In this document: piece after piece, positions 1 to 10,676 of the stretch
Layout: each line of letters starts with the position of its first letter
How positions within the stretch are numbered: the first letter of the stretch is position 1
NCBI GenBank assembly: GCA_964017185.1
Contig: OZ024870.1
Location: 35,046,139-35,110,138, forward strand
DNA: 64,000 nucleotides
Direction: 5' to 3'
Origin: Rugalucina vietnamica
Taxonomy: Eukaryota; Mollusca; Bivalvia; Lucinida; Lucinidae
Notes under the pieces: generated by a model
Told to the model about the DNA's origin: nothing
Databases searched by the model: none
Seen by the model: the letters and a program-made list of their open reading frames with translations, nothing else
Position numbers and translations under genes: made by a program

Positions 1-156
1 CCCTTTTTCTGCCGACTCAATTTTTTTTTTTTTTTTTTTTGCTTTTCTGGAGTTTTTTTTTTTTTCTTCTTCTTTCTTCTGCTGGATTCAGTTCGGTAAT
101 GATTTTCGTCCATTGTGGTGTGGTTATAGACGATTCAGTTAGTAAAGTTTTTAGTC

Positions 157-652
157 ATGTCTTACAGGTGCTTTATTGTTGTTGTCTTTCCTATTAAGCT
201 TTCATTATGCAAGTGTCTAATTCGCGTGCGCAACTGTAGCAACAATATGGCCGACAAGTCAAGTCCGAGGGCGGAAAATGCCTTAGTTTTCTGTTGCAGC
301 GTCGTGTATAGCGACAATACTGGCTCTAACCTGGCAATTAAAAATGGGCTATACAGTTTTGAGCCAGACTACACGTGGAAAGATGTTTTGAAAGAATTGG
401 ATGAAAAACCAACATTACCATTTTGTAAAGCAGATACAGCAGACGTCGGGGTATCCTCCAAATTGAATGGCTCTAAAAAAATTTACCCAGACATGGATGA
501 GGCTATTGAGGTGGTGAAAAACTTCAACATAGATCTAAAATATGTCACATTTAAGATCTGTAAAGCTGTGGCAACTTTTGAACAGAAAACTAAAAGTTCA
601 GGCCCAACTGTGAATGCTTTCCAGAGATCATTTCAAACACAAACTCTTTTTG

Positions 653-697
<45 letters not shown>

Positions 698-699
698 AA
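157..699 (+). pseudogene. N-terminal exon of unknown gene, copy A, broken by poly-A expansion
   Basis: The open frame runs from ATG at 157. A second ATG at 247 (aacaatATGG) has better context and is the likelier start, giving MADKSSPRAEN at the N-terminus. The protein is mixed and hydrophilic with no domain I recognise. A run of 42 A (653-694) encodes polylysine and then runs into a stop. Copy B has 16 A at the same place and reads on through KDTESPRFTG to a possible donor (ACAG|GTATTT). The length difference (26) is not a multiple of three, so this copy is frameshifted unless the A count is a sequencing error. It may belong with the exons at 1787-4109. Confidence 0.5.
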
Positions 700-849
700 A
701 GGATACAGAGAGCCCCAGATTTACAGGTATTTGTCTGCAATGCTAACTTTGACAGCAATGTCCAACTCCTAATATACCCTGTCGCAACTGGGAAAGGTAT
801 AAGTGTAAGCAATGACCAGGAACTGGTAGGATCATATACAAACACCGTA

Positions 850-1030
850 AAATTGCCATGTCGGCCATCTTGGTCATGTGACCTAGACCATTTATATAAA
901 CTTTTGTTGCAGAGGAGATCTTTGAAATTGTGAAAGACGACGGACGGACAGAAGGACGCCAGACGCCGCCGGATGCCTACCTATCCTATAAGCTCACCTG
1001 TGAGCCTTCGGCTAAGGTGAGCTAACAATC
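850..1030 (+). mobile_element. 3' fragment of hairpin-ended repeat (family H)
   Basis: It holds the family H core (GGCCATCTTGGTCATGTGACC), a GACGGACGG-rich stretch, and the terminal hairpin TATAAGCTCACC ... GGTGAGCTAA. It is truncated at its 5' side. The same fragment is present in copy B at about 34874-35054, so it predates the duplication. Confidence 0.8.
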
Positions 1031-1437
1031 ATATTCAACCAGTCTTCAAGAAGGGAAACAGTGGCACACAGAGAAGCTCCTGACTCCTTGAATGGAGAGA
1101 TGTGACAGATACAGATATAGAAAGAAAACAACAACAAACAATAGGACATGTTGAGATATATTCTCCATACAATTCTCCATGGCTCAAGCAAAGCTCTGTT
1201 ACCCACCGGTGCTTGTTCAATTTTTTTAATAGTTGTTGACTTATTACCAATGTGCTGTTACCTCCTTGTTTCTTTTGAAAATAAATTTCAGAGGAAGTAA
1301 TTCAACAATATAAAGGATGTTTAAAAGGTAACTTAGGTAAGAGTTGTTCTCGCGTCATTCCAGACTGGGACAACCATGCTTGTTGTTGTTCTCTCTGTTG
1401 GATGACATAAATACTCTATAGATTGGTCTTGATCTGT

Positions 1438-1786
1438 TTAACCCACATTTAATGAACGGATTTTCCAATCACTAACAATTGGATGAGTCCACTTTCGAAA
1501 TCGGTCTTCCGTTTTGCTTTTCCAATAAGGCGGAGGAAGAAAGGTTTCTGTGATTCGGACTTCATTTTCCTCGCCTGTAGTGAATAAATTCATTATGGCT
1601 GAGAAGAAACAGACACTTGGCGACATTGTCGTCTCCGCAGACCATACAAATAACCATGACAACTGCACAGTCGCCATAAAAGCGAGTAAAAGTCTGTTTC
1701 CTTTGTTTTTTTGTTTTTTTTCTCCTCCGACCCAAAATTTTCTAAAAAATCGGAAATCAAAAAAATAAATAAAAAACTGGCCTTAG
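1438..1786 (+). mobile_element. One-sided TE end carrying a first-exon-like segment
   Basis: The right end (aaaaaactggccttag at about 1771-1786) matches the right end of the TIR element at 52367-54272, including an upstream TTTTCTCCTCC tract. I found no matching left end nearby. Inside it ATG at 1594 opens MAEKKQTLGDIVV, about 34 codons, followed by GTAAAAGT, a weak donor that copy B has lost. The segment is also in copy B (36224-36567). The promoter-plus-exon reading is inference. Confidence 0.45.
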
Positions 1787-2174
1787 ATTTAGCATCACCA
1801 TCAAAATTATTTAATGCTATTAAGCTTGGATATGAAATTAAAAGACTAGTTAATGCTAAACTTGGTTAGGCAATAAGAGAGAGAAATTTGGAAGACAATG
1901 ACGAATGTAGGGACTTTCTCCAGCTGATGGAAATGGAATGGGGTACTAGAGTGTCCAAACTGGCATGTATCATACTGAATGAAAGGAAATTCAACAAAGA
2001 AAAAAATCTACCATTACCAGATGATATAAAGAAATTGATGTAATATTTGAACAAATGCTTGGAAAACGCTACTCCTTAATGTAATTATGCTGATTATAGA
2101 CGAGCCTGCCTTCTGGTAGAAGCAAAGTTGGTATCCTACAACAGGAGACGTCCTGGAGAAATTTCATAGATAAA
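1787..2174 (+). pseudogene. Tyrosine-recombinase-like exon 1, copy A (decayed)
   Basis: Read in one frame, the exon encodes a helical segment (SPSKLFNAIKLGYEIKRL ... FNKEKNLPLPDDIKKL) followed by LVEAKLVSYNRRRPGEIS, then the donor AAA|GTAAGT at 2175. The RRRPGEIS stretch resembles the first catalytic arginine box of eukaryotic (Crypton-like) tyrosine recombinases. The histidine and tyrosine boxes are not visible. In-frame stops replace codons near 1869, 2041 and 2079. Copy B (36568-36955) shares the stop after KKLM but lacks the one near 1869, so decay began before duplication and continued after it. The family call is from memory and tentative. Confidence 0.5.
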
Positions 2175-2210
2175 GTAAGTCTGTATGAAAATGGAAATAG
2201 CATGTATAAA

Positions 2211-2449
2211 CAGAGCCTGGTCACGAGAAAACCGGAATTTTGCGTGGGCGAAAACAAAGGCGCAGATCAGTTGTGCAGTAACTGCACAGCTGATCAGCGC
2301 CTTTGTTTTCACTACATGGATAGTACAATCCCTCTTATTCTTAAATCCTAAATTTCAAGTTCCTAATCATATTCTTTAGCTGCAGAGGCCTATTTATGTG
2401 GGACTTGGCCGGAAATCCAGAAAACCGGTTTTCTTGCGTCGCAGCCCAA
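2211..2449. mobile_element. 239-bp palindromic MITE, absent from copy B
   Basis: Copy B reads gtataaa|tagtttttag without this block, so the ends are defined by an empty site. The ends are imperfect inverted repeats around AGAAAACCGG. The centre (2251-2309) is a near-perfect palindrome with 29-bp arms and two mismatches (AAAACAAAGGCGC ... GCGCCTTTGTTTT). No coding capacity and no clear target duplication. Confidence 0.75.
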
Positions 2450-2682
2450 TAGTTTTTAGGTTGACTGCACGAAAAGCACTGGGGTATTGTAGTCAGTTTG
2501 GTTCAAAGTTGGTTGTCCACATTCCAGTCCATGTGCGGTTCTGCACCCTCATTCTTATCGCACTGCTCCTTCCAGAGCGACAATATGGTGCGACCCATAG
2601 AATATAAACGAAAAAATTATACATCCTACCGTATGAGGCTTGCATCATGTAAGAAAGGACTTATAATGCTTCTTTTCTGCAG

Positions 2683-3141
2683 CTGCTAACTATTGAAAAC
2701 TTTGAAACATTTGATAACTGCTAATTAAATGCCTGTGGAGTGAATGAAGTTGAAGAATTGAAACATCCGAGTACAGCAATAAAACTAGGACATGACACAG
2801 GGAGACTTGCAGCTGCAAAAGGAACATATGCAATAAAAAAGAGAAATGAGGCACAGAGAAAAGAAGCAGCAGACTTCCCATATTTAGTGACTGCGGAATG
2901 GAAGTTGAAGGTCAAGAAAAGGGCAGCTTGTTTGCTTGAGGAAAGGAGGTTCAACAAACCATTATCCCTTCCCACCCCCGAAGACATAGCTAAGACATAG
3001 CCAATCTAGCAAAGAACCTGGTGAATAGTTTGAAAGATTTGGAGTTGAAGACAGCAGCTGACCCAGATCCTGTCTTATACAATCGTGTTGCTGTGCTGGC
3101 AGAAGCCAGATTGTTTCTGTACAACCGAAGAAGATCAGTTG
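2683..3141 (+). pseudogene. Tyrosine-recombinase-like exon 2, copy A (decayed)
   Basis: This exon is a diverged homologue of the one at 1787-2174. AIKLGHDTGRLAAAKGTYAIKKRN lines up with AIKLGYEIKRLVNAKLGYAIRERN, and EERRFNKPLSLPTPEDIA with NERKFNKEKNLPLPDDIK. It follows the acceptor tcttttctgCAG and ends in AEARLFLYNRRRS. A short duplication near 2983-3000 (gacatagctaagacatag) breaks the frame, and the donor present in copy B (GTAAGT at 38465) is deleted here. The two exons therefore look like an internal tandem duplication within one ancestral gene. Confidence 0.5.
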
Positions 3142-3177
3142 ATTAATTAACTTAGAAAGGTGGAAACTAGAGTATTA

Positions 3178-3532
3178 CCTTATTCATTCTAATAAGCGCA
3201 CAGTGTGCTTAACTTTTCAAAATAACTAAAAGTTAAGGTGACAAAATATTGTTCTAATTAGCCGACACTATGAAGGAAAACTACTCATCAAAATGCTGAA
3301 ATAACCATGTCAAATCAATCAATGGTGATGTCATTCAAGTATTCAAATTGTTGGAAAGTAGTTTTCGATCATTTAAGGTTACGTTTTAATGCTTCTAATG
3401 TGGTATTAATGTGTAGAATTGGTGTAAAATACCAATATACTATTCGAGCAGTGTGCGCTCATGCATATGTTTTTCAGAAAAGACCGGGGTGTGCGCTTAT
3501 TGGAGGATGTGCGCTAATTAGAACGAATACGG
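3178..3532. mobile_element. 355-bp Tc1/mariner-like MITE, absent from copy B
   Basis: Terminal inverted repeats CCTTATTCATTCTAAT ... ATTAGAACGAATACGG (about 26 bp, with mismatches) are flanked by TA on each side (3176-3177, 3533-3534). Copy B has one TA at this point. Tc1/mariner elements duplicate TA. No transposase frame. Confidence 0.85.
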
Positions 3533-3599
3533 TAAATAATTATCAGGAACTTTAATCAGAACCCAGACCCGCACATCACTGGGAAAGAAAGAAAAACTA

Positions 3600-3700
3600 A
3601 ACGAAATATAAGCATCAGACATGCTCCCATGGTTAACGCTTCTGATACAAGTATGGCTACAACATGTCCTTCAGAAGAGGGAATAAATGGAGAAGCAGAG
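3600..3700 (+). pseudogene. Penultimate exon of unknown gene, copy A
   Basis: It encodes NISIRHAPMVNASDTSMATT, then CPSEEGINGEAE, and ends at a plausible donor (GCAGAG|GTACAA). It is matched closely by copy B at about 42744-42854. The phase at the donor (0) agrees with the exon at 3991. No recognised domain. Confidence 0.4.
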
Positions 3701-3990
3701 GTACAATGCATTACATGAAAATTAACACTGGCAAATTATTTCAGACGTTTTCCAGATTTTGTCTGGTGATTGGCGGTGAATCGGGGTTATTAAAGCAGTT
3801 GTTGTGGCTGTCACTGGTTCTTGTTTGAACTTTGATCTTCGGTAATTCTTCCCATATGATGTGCAAGAAAAAATATAAAATCTTCCATTTATCAATTTTT
3901 CAAAGCAAGTTATAATACAATGTACAAAATCATGACCAAATAATACTTTGTTAGGCCAGATGCTACTTTACGATTTTTCAATAATTTCAG

Positions 3991-4109
3991 TCATCCATCA
4001 AGAAGAGGATAATGATGGAGGGCGATTTACGTGGGGCAGTAAAAACCACTCTGGAGAGTGTCTTCTCTATAGAAAAACTTGTTTCCTCAAGCCTTAAGGG
4101 TAAAAAAAA
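3991..4109 (+). pseudogene. Last exon of unknown gene, copy A, interrupted by a family H insertion
   Basis: It follows the acceptor ttttcaataatttCAG. The frame SSIKKRIMMEGDLRGAVKTT continues to the A-run at 4102-4109, where a 1.98-kb repeat is inserted. The remaining codons (GICKEEQPPFIKKAKI, stop) resume at 6092-6141. Copy B lacks the insertion but has one extra A in its GAAAAAACTTG tract, which frameshifts it to a stop. Each copy is thus broken by a different lesion. The C-terminus is basic. Confidence 0.5.
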
Positions 4110-6091
4110 CCAGAGGACCAATGGTCCTGTAAACGCTCACCTGAGATCTGCAGCATATACCAATAAACATGTTTGAATATTATGGTATTTAATCCCAGTG
4201 CAGGGGCAGATGAAGCCCTTGGGCCATTTTCTTTTTCATAATAATCAATATTTTGTCCATTTGCCAATTTCCTGCTGGCTTTTTCCTTCAAATGACATTT
4301 TAACAGTTATTCCCATTCAAATGCATTGGCAACCCATGTTGACCTTGCCATAAACTGGGTCAAGGTCATCACAGGGTCATGATTTATATATACATTGTAG
4401 TACTTGAGCCATCGATGCTTCAAGCCAAGTTTCCTTGAAATCTGTCCACTGGTTCCGGAGAAGAAGATTTTTGAGAGATTTTTACCATATATGGGCCTGG
4501 CGGCCATCTTGGTCATGTGACCTGGATTATTTATATACACATTGATTACCCCATCCTTTTGATGCTTCACATAAAATTTGGCTTTGATTGGCCAAGTGGT
4601 TTCAGAGGAGCACATGTTTGAATATTATGGAGATATACAAGTATATTGCCCCGGGGTGGGGGCATATGAGCCCCTGTGGTCCATTTTTTGTCAGAATCAT
4701 TAATAGTCAGTCCTTTAGCCCATTTCCTGCAAGACTTTCACTTTAAATGACATTTTAAAAGTTTTCCCCATTCAAATGTATTGGTGACCTATGTTGACCT
4801 TGCCATAAAATAGGTCAAGGTCATCACAGGGTCATGATTTATATATACATTGTAGTGCTTTAGCCATCGATGTTTCATGCCAAGTTTCATTGAAATTGGT
4901 CCAACGGTTCCAGAGAAAAAGATTTTTGAAGGGTTTTTACCATATTTGGGCATGGCGGCCATCTTGGTCATGTGACCTGGATTATTTATATACACATTGG
5001 TTATCCCTTCCTATTGATGCATTACATAAAATTTGGCTTTGATTGGTCAAGTGGTTTCAGAGGAGCAGACGTTTGAATATAGTGAAGATATACATGTATA
5101 TTGCCCCGGGGTGGGGGCACATGAGCCCCTGGGGTCCATTTTTTTTTTCAGAATCATTAATATTCAGTCCTACTGCCCATTTCCTGCAAGACTTTCACTT
5201 TAAATGTCATTTTAAAAGTTTTCCCCATTCAAATGCATTGGCGACCTATGTTGACCTTGCCGTAAAATAGGTCAAGGTCATCACAGGGTCATGATTTATA
5301 TACACATTGTAGTGCTTTAGCCATCGATGCTTCATGCCAAGTTTCATTGAAATTGGTCCACCGGTTCCAGAGAAAAAGATTTTTGAAGGGTTTTTACCAT
5401 ATATGGGCATGGCGGCCATCTTGGTCATGTGACCTGGATTATTTATATACACATTGGTTATCCCTTCCTATTAATGCTTTACGTAAAATTTGGCTTTGAT
5501 TGGTCAAGCGGTTTCAGAGGAGAAGACATTTGAATATAGTGAAGATATACATGTATATTGCCCCGGGGTGGGGGCACATGAGCCCCTGGGGTCCATTTTT
5601 TTTCAGAATCATTAATATTCAGTCCTACTGCCCATTTCCTGCAAGACTTTCACTTTAAATGACATTTTAAAAGTTTTCCCCATTCAAATGCATTGGTGAG
5701 TTATGTTGACCTTGCTGTAAAATAGGTCAAGGTCATCACAGGGTCATAATTTATATACACATTGTAGTGCTTGAGCCATTGATGCTTCATGCCAAGTTTC
5801 GTTGAAATCGGTCCACTGGTTCGGGAGAAGAAGATTTTTGAAGGGTTTTTACCATATATGGGCATGGCGGCCATCTTGGTCATGTGACCTGGATTTCTTA
5901 TATACACATTGGTTCCCCCTTCCTATAGATGCTTCATATAAAATTTGGCTTTGATTGGCCAAGCGGTTTCAGAGGAGAAGATCTTTGAAATTGTGGACGG
6001 ACGACGGACGACGGACGGACGGACGCCGGATCATGGCCATCCTATAAGCTCACCTTGTGAGCCTAACGGCTCAGGTGAGCTAAAAAAAAAA
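4110..6091 (+). mobile_element. Complete family H element with about 455-bp tandem units
   Basis: It starts CCAGAGGACCAATGGTCC and ends in a hairpin (GCTCACCTTGTGAGCC taac GGCTCAGGTGAGC) followed by TAAAA. GCTCACCTGA near the start mirrors TCAGGTGAGC at the end. The interior is roughly four tandem units of about 455 bp with the core ATGACCCTGTGATGACCTTGAC (here split across strands), each giving spurious minus-strand frames. A GACGGACG microsatellite precedes the hairpin. Copy B gives the empty site (9 A at 43240-43248). Hairpin end, subterminal inverted repeat, tandem core and insertion in a T/A run resemble non-autonomous Helentron-like elements; that class is inference. Confidence 0.75.
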
Positions 6092-6207
6092 GGGATCTGC
6101 AAAGAAGAACAGCCGCCTTTCATCAAGAAGGCTAAAATTTAAAAAAGTTTTTGACCTTGATTAGTTATATGTTCCCCCTTCGTATAAATGCTTCATATAA
6201 AATAAAG

Positions 6208-6266
6208 CTATCCTCAGCGACATCTAGCGGCGAAATCGAGCATCTACCTCTTTTTCGATACGAACA
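6208..6266 (+). repeat. Terminal direct repeat A1
   Basis: 59 bp starting CTATCCTCAGCGACATCT. It is repeated at 15743-15802 with one extra C. Homology stops sharply after GATACGAACA in both copies. Confidence 0.85.
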
Positions 6267-6523
6267 CTGTAGCAGACAGATGTGTTTTAGCTCTGAGAAA
6301 GGTATACGTTTTTATTATATTCAGCCCGAGGGGGCTGTTGACCTAGGTGGTCAGATTCCAGCTTTGGTAGCTGAGAGACCTTGGTGGTCAAGTTAGACCT
6401 TGGTGGTTAGGATATATTTTGGGACTCTGTGCTGTTATGTGGATATTAAATGTGTTATTTGAAATTTTTAAAGAGCGGCCATATTGGTGTAATTCTTTTT
6501 CAAGGATCTGTTTTGTATTGCAG

Positions 6524-6838
6524 ATGGTGCAGCCAACCACCTTGAAACGTAAACATTCGCTGAAGGATGTCAACATTCTGCCTTTGATTAAAAGGATTAG
6601 GGCTGAGGCTGACCAGAGAATAGCAGAATATGCCAGGATTCAGGTGTCCAAACGGACGGAAGAAACCCCGGCTGAAGAATTAAAAGGTCACTTTGAGGGT
6701 CTCACTGGGGAGGACGCCAAAGATTTTCTTACGATGTGTGGCTTGGACTATACTGCGGAAAATTTGAGGATTCTTGTACATCATACAATCATCTTTGCGA
6801 ATGAATTTGGGCACCCTAAAGGCCAGGAGTTGCGTGCC
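6524..6838 (+). CDS. Gag-like ORF1, exon 1 of Ngaro-like element
   Basis: ATG at 6524 (MVQPTTLKRKHSLKDVN) lies directly after an acceptor-like tract (ttttgtattgCAG), so an upstream 5'UTR exon is possible (a donor-like AAAG|GTATAC is near 6300). The exon ends QELRA at the strong donor GCC|GTAAGT (6839) in phase 0. The protein is basic at the start and helical. The exon at 11822 begins in the same phase, so splicing gives one continuous reading frame. Upstream in-frame codons to 6419 also stay open but precede the acceptor, and I do not include them. Confidence 0.6.
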
Positions 6839-7640
6839 GTAAGTCCGTTTTTTCTTTGCAACATTTTAGTATTTTTGCATGCTGTTTTATAATTGATATC
6901 ATGTATGCTACCGTTGTTAATGCTGTTGCATCTTTGCATGTGTGCATATAATGTGTCATCATTTTTATTCATGTCGAGTTGGCTGCACATCCTGCATGAG
7001 ACTGGAGAATCTGCAGAAATAAATGTTGCATGATCAGCATTCACATTTTGGCAATGTCGCCCACATGTTGTTAGCTGTGTGTGACGTAGTTTCCCCGCCG
7101 ATATTTCTTTGCATTATTCATAAGGTAGCCGTGCGCGCTCCAATCAAGATGAATGTAGATACGTATGACGTATTTTCCCGCTTAATTTTCCTTGAATTAT
7201 TCATAAGGTAGACGTGCATGGCATTTCCCTGATGTTAGATGGATGTGCGGCAGGTGAAAGATAAGCTCAGCATTTCCTTCTGGCAATCTTATAAGAATGT
7301 TCATTGTTTGTATCAAGCAAAGGCGGTCCATTGTAGCTATTGGCTAAGTGCATGCAAAGACATTGATCAGAATAGTTTGCAGTGCATTTAGGTGGTTGTT
7401 GAAATGTTGTGGCTTATGTATGCATTTTCTCTTTTTAATTATTTTAATAATGTTCCCAGGCAGCTGGAATGTTGTTTTATCAAGGTTAGCGTGGCTATGG
7501 AGCCGGTGCTGGATAATATACTTAAACACTTGATACATGTTCAGCATGTTAAGAGAGGCGTTACTTTATAATTACTACCTGATGAGTTGGTATAAATTTT
7601 GTTCGAAATGGAGACTTGTCAATTCGTTTTTGATTATTTG

Positions 7641-8557
7641 TGTAACATAGTAGGCACGCCTGCCTTTGGGTTTTGGGATTCAGACTTGGTAACTTGTGGT
7701 CTGAAGAAACTAGTTTGTAATTTGTTGGAACTATTGATTGGATCCTTGGAAATTAATCTAGGAGATGAACAATGCTTCTGCTGGTCTTTGGAAGATTAAA
7801 TGTATTTCCATTGATAATGTTTTCTATGGGTTTTGCAGCTACTTTGTATTGAAGATTGACATCATTGTCCGGGTGCGATTGTTTAAATCTATTTCAGGCT
7901 TAACTGGACAGCTTATGATGTATTAATATTGGACCATTTGCATCTTATATTGTATTCGTGACGTATCCAGTGGGAAGGGTTTAACAATTATCTATTTCCT
8001 GTTTACCTTGGCAACGGTATTGTTATGAAGATGAAGCTTGGTATCTCATTGGTTTATGGTTTTGGTGTATTTGAATAATTTTGAGGTTATCGGAATCTGG
8101 TGAAAATTTTGATATACTGTAACTTGGTATCATGGGGTAACGACGTCGTTTTGGGTTGATGTGTGTGCGTGTGTATGGATGCGAAGACTGCACCATTTCT
8201 AGAACATTAAGGACAGATTAGATTTATGAGAACTAGTTTATTCTTGTGGCAAAGCTTCTTTGGGATTATGTCCTTAATCTAAGGGGAGTCGTCTTTTAGC
8301 TTTTGGAATGAGGAGACTAAAATAGTATTACAAAATTGAAACTTTAATTAACTTTCTATAGAACAATCGAAATAGGACTCCAGTTTATTTTGGAAATTAG
8401 TATAACAGAAAATTCAGTACAACAGAAATAATATATTCAACGAATGAAAATGTAAATTGACTTTAGTTATTCTTTCAATCCACGAAAATAAACATAACGG
8501 TCACGAGGAACAACGGAAGTACTAACTCAAACACCCTGTGCCCTTGGTTAGGTCACA
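7641..8557 (+). repeat. 5' LTR
   Basis: 917 bp, TG...CA, identical by eye to 10677-11593. Contains no significant frame; the short frame at its start is an LTR shadow repeated in the 3' LTR. Confidence 0.93.
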
Positions 8558-10676
8558 GTGTAAACTGGTGCCGTGACCAGGATGCGAACCTAGAGGACAT
8601 TTCAAACGTGGGTACTGAAAATTTATCTATCTTGGACTGCTGGTTTAAACTAAAGAAATGGAACTTTGACGATCTGAACATTTAATATGGCCATGGGGAA
8701 AAATTACAGTAACTTAACAAATACGATGTTTTAATTGTGGTCAGATCTTCACCTGGTGTTAAGAAACATCACTAGATCTTACTTACGGGTGGATCCAGTT
8801 GGACATAATAGCTGGGGTCCATGAGGACACTGCCATCATACAAAGAGATCGGGCTGTTCAAATTTGACTCGCCGTTAGAATTTAGGCCTATGGTGGCTAA
8901 ATTGTTGATAAACAATGATTTATTTGCGGCAAAGGACAGCGATTGGACATTTACTGGTATGTAAAATTTGATATTGACACTGGTGATGCCCCGCCGATTA
9001 AACTTCGTCGATGAGTGGTGACATTTTGTTTAAAGCACAGGTTCTGTGTACAGCCGTCTGTGCTTGGGTCTACGCTACTGACGGGATGTTATATGAGCCA
9101 GGGTTTAAGCGTGGATTCTAGAAAACCATCTGCGCTAGGTGCGACGCTTAACAACATGATGTCATCCTTGGAGAACTAGATAAAAACCATGTAAAACAGT
9201 GCATTAAAATAAACTTCAAATGATTCAATTTCAAAGATGAGAAAGCATTAATGTTTAAGCAAGTCAAGTAGTGTTTAGTTATAAAAATGGCAATTTAATT
9301 AAGTATTATTGCAATGGTTTGTGTGCGCAGTGTGTTGGTTAACATGCAAATAATTGTGTTGTAACAGAATTAAAATGACGATTGGATTAATAACAGGATG
9401 TACTTTTCTTCTTTTCATATTTGGATATGTCAAATAATCTTTATCTTTGAAGCAAAGGCCTGAACCGTAGCTCTTTTCGAGCAAGGCGCTAGGCATGGTT
9501 GCGCCGTAGACTTGGTCCTGAGAAACAAGGAGTCTTGGTAGAATACATAGTGCCAAGGTTATAGAGTGAATGTTTGACTGTGGATTAGTATCATATCATC
9601 ATGTCATCATTAATGTTGGTGTGACAGGACACACAATTGTCTCGAATTTGTACTGTGACAGGACACTGTTATTATGAGACAATGTTTATCGGTATTGTGA
9701 CAGGACACATTTTGTGCTGATAAAATGAATTCTGTTAATGTTATATATTGTGTTATATGTTGTATATCATGTTATATTCATGTGTGCAAGAGAATATGCC
9801 TCAACTGTTGAGACGCCATTTGTTTGGGTATTCATAATGGCTACCTTAATGATTGACGCATTAATTTTATTCGGGTATTAATGTTTTTGATTATGGTTGC
9901 TGACTACTTTGTTCAGAGTCTCTGTTTGAAAGGGGCCCTTGTAGTTAAAGGGTAGGGGAAAAAGAAATTCTTCCGCTCTGGCAAAAGTCAGGTTTATAGA
10001 GTTGATATACTTGGGGTTATCAACAGTATTTAAACTGTAATTGTTTTATTCCGGGAGGGAATAATGTTAAGGACGTGTGAGAACAAAAGGCAATGCTTCA
10101 AAGTGTATCATCATTGTAGTGGGTTCTATAATGGGATTTGTAAAGACTATAACTGGAGTTTTCTTGTGGCACTATTGTAATTTGGTATTAGTTCTTGCGC
10201 TACTGTGGAAATAAATAAAAAACTGTAGCAGCATTTATGTTTTCCAATAATGGACAAAGCTGACACAATTTCAGCATTGGACTTAATGGTTGTGGTGCTT
10301 GTGGCAATGAAACTGTATTGGTCAATGTAAAATAAGGTGCTGATTAAAATGTAACTTGGTAGTTGTTTGCATATTGTTGCATTTTGGTTTTGTCAAATTT
10401 GAGGTTTTTTGGTTATGATATTTCGGTTGCAATGTCGGTTGACGACATGTGATTGGGTTTTGTCAGTTTTCTACATTTTGTTGTGTTCAATTTGGACTAA
10501 GGTATTGGTTTCCGATATTGCACTGTGCTGCTGAAGAAATCAGAGGGAACTTCAAAATAGTATAAGACATTTTCTGATATTGGGTTTAGTAGCCTGATGC
10601 TACAAGTATGACTTGTCCTGCTGCCTTCTTTGAATGTTTTTCCCTGACGGCAAAAACATTTGGCCAAGGGGTGTTC
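8558..10676 (+). other. LTR element internal region, non-coding
   Basis: 2.1 kb without a credible frame. The 12-mer GTGACAGGACAC occurs three times (9621, 9655, 9697). A short purine stretch (AAGGGG) lies just before the 3' LTR, a weak polypurine tract. Confidence 0.7.
8566..8590 (+). promoter_or_regulatory. tRNA primer-binding site of LTR element
   Basis: TGGTGCCGTGACCAGGAT begins eight bases after the 5' LTR. It is the complement of a tRNA ending ATCCTGGTCACGGCACCA. As I recall it, invertebrate tRNA-His(GTG) has this acceptor end, and the match appears to continue into the T arm with one mismatch. Confidence 0.8.

Larger units (their letters stand above)
1..6207 (+). repeat. Duplicated locus, copy A
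   Basis: This stretch is repeated in the same orientation at 34047-43723. The window opens inside it, so its true left end is unseen. Across 157-648 I counted about nine mismatches against copy B, near 98% identity. Copy A alone carries insertions at 2211-2449, 3178-3532 and 4110-6081. Copy B alone carries them at 35368-36123, about 37158-37940, 38584-42743 and 43354-43717. Homology ends near 6200, just before the retroelement at 6208. It could be a segmental duplication or two haplotypes placed in one contig; the sequence alone cannot decide. Confidence 0.9.

Noticed and set aside
4307-5907. Repeated minus-strand frames reading MYINNPGHMTKMAAMPIYG
   Set aside because: They recur every ~455 bp with the family H tandem unit and appear wherever that repeat occurs; they are translations of repeat DNA, not genes.
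6419-6523. Starting the gag protein at 6419
   Set aside because: An acceptor-like tract ends at 6523 just before ATG, so the upstream open codons are probably intron or 5' untranslated.
7579-7612. CTGATGAG ... CGAAA resembling a hammerhead ribozyme core
   Set aside because: The bases between the two boxes do not form stem II and no matching stem I or III is evident.
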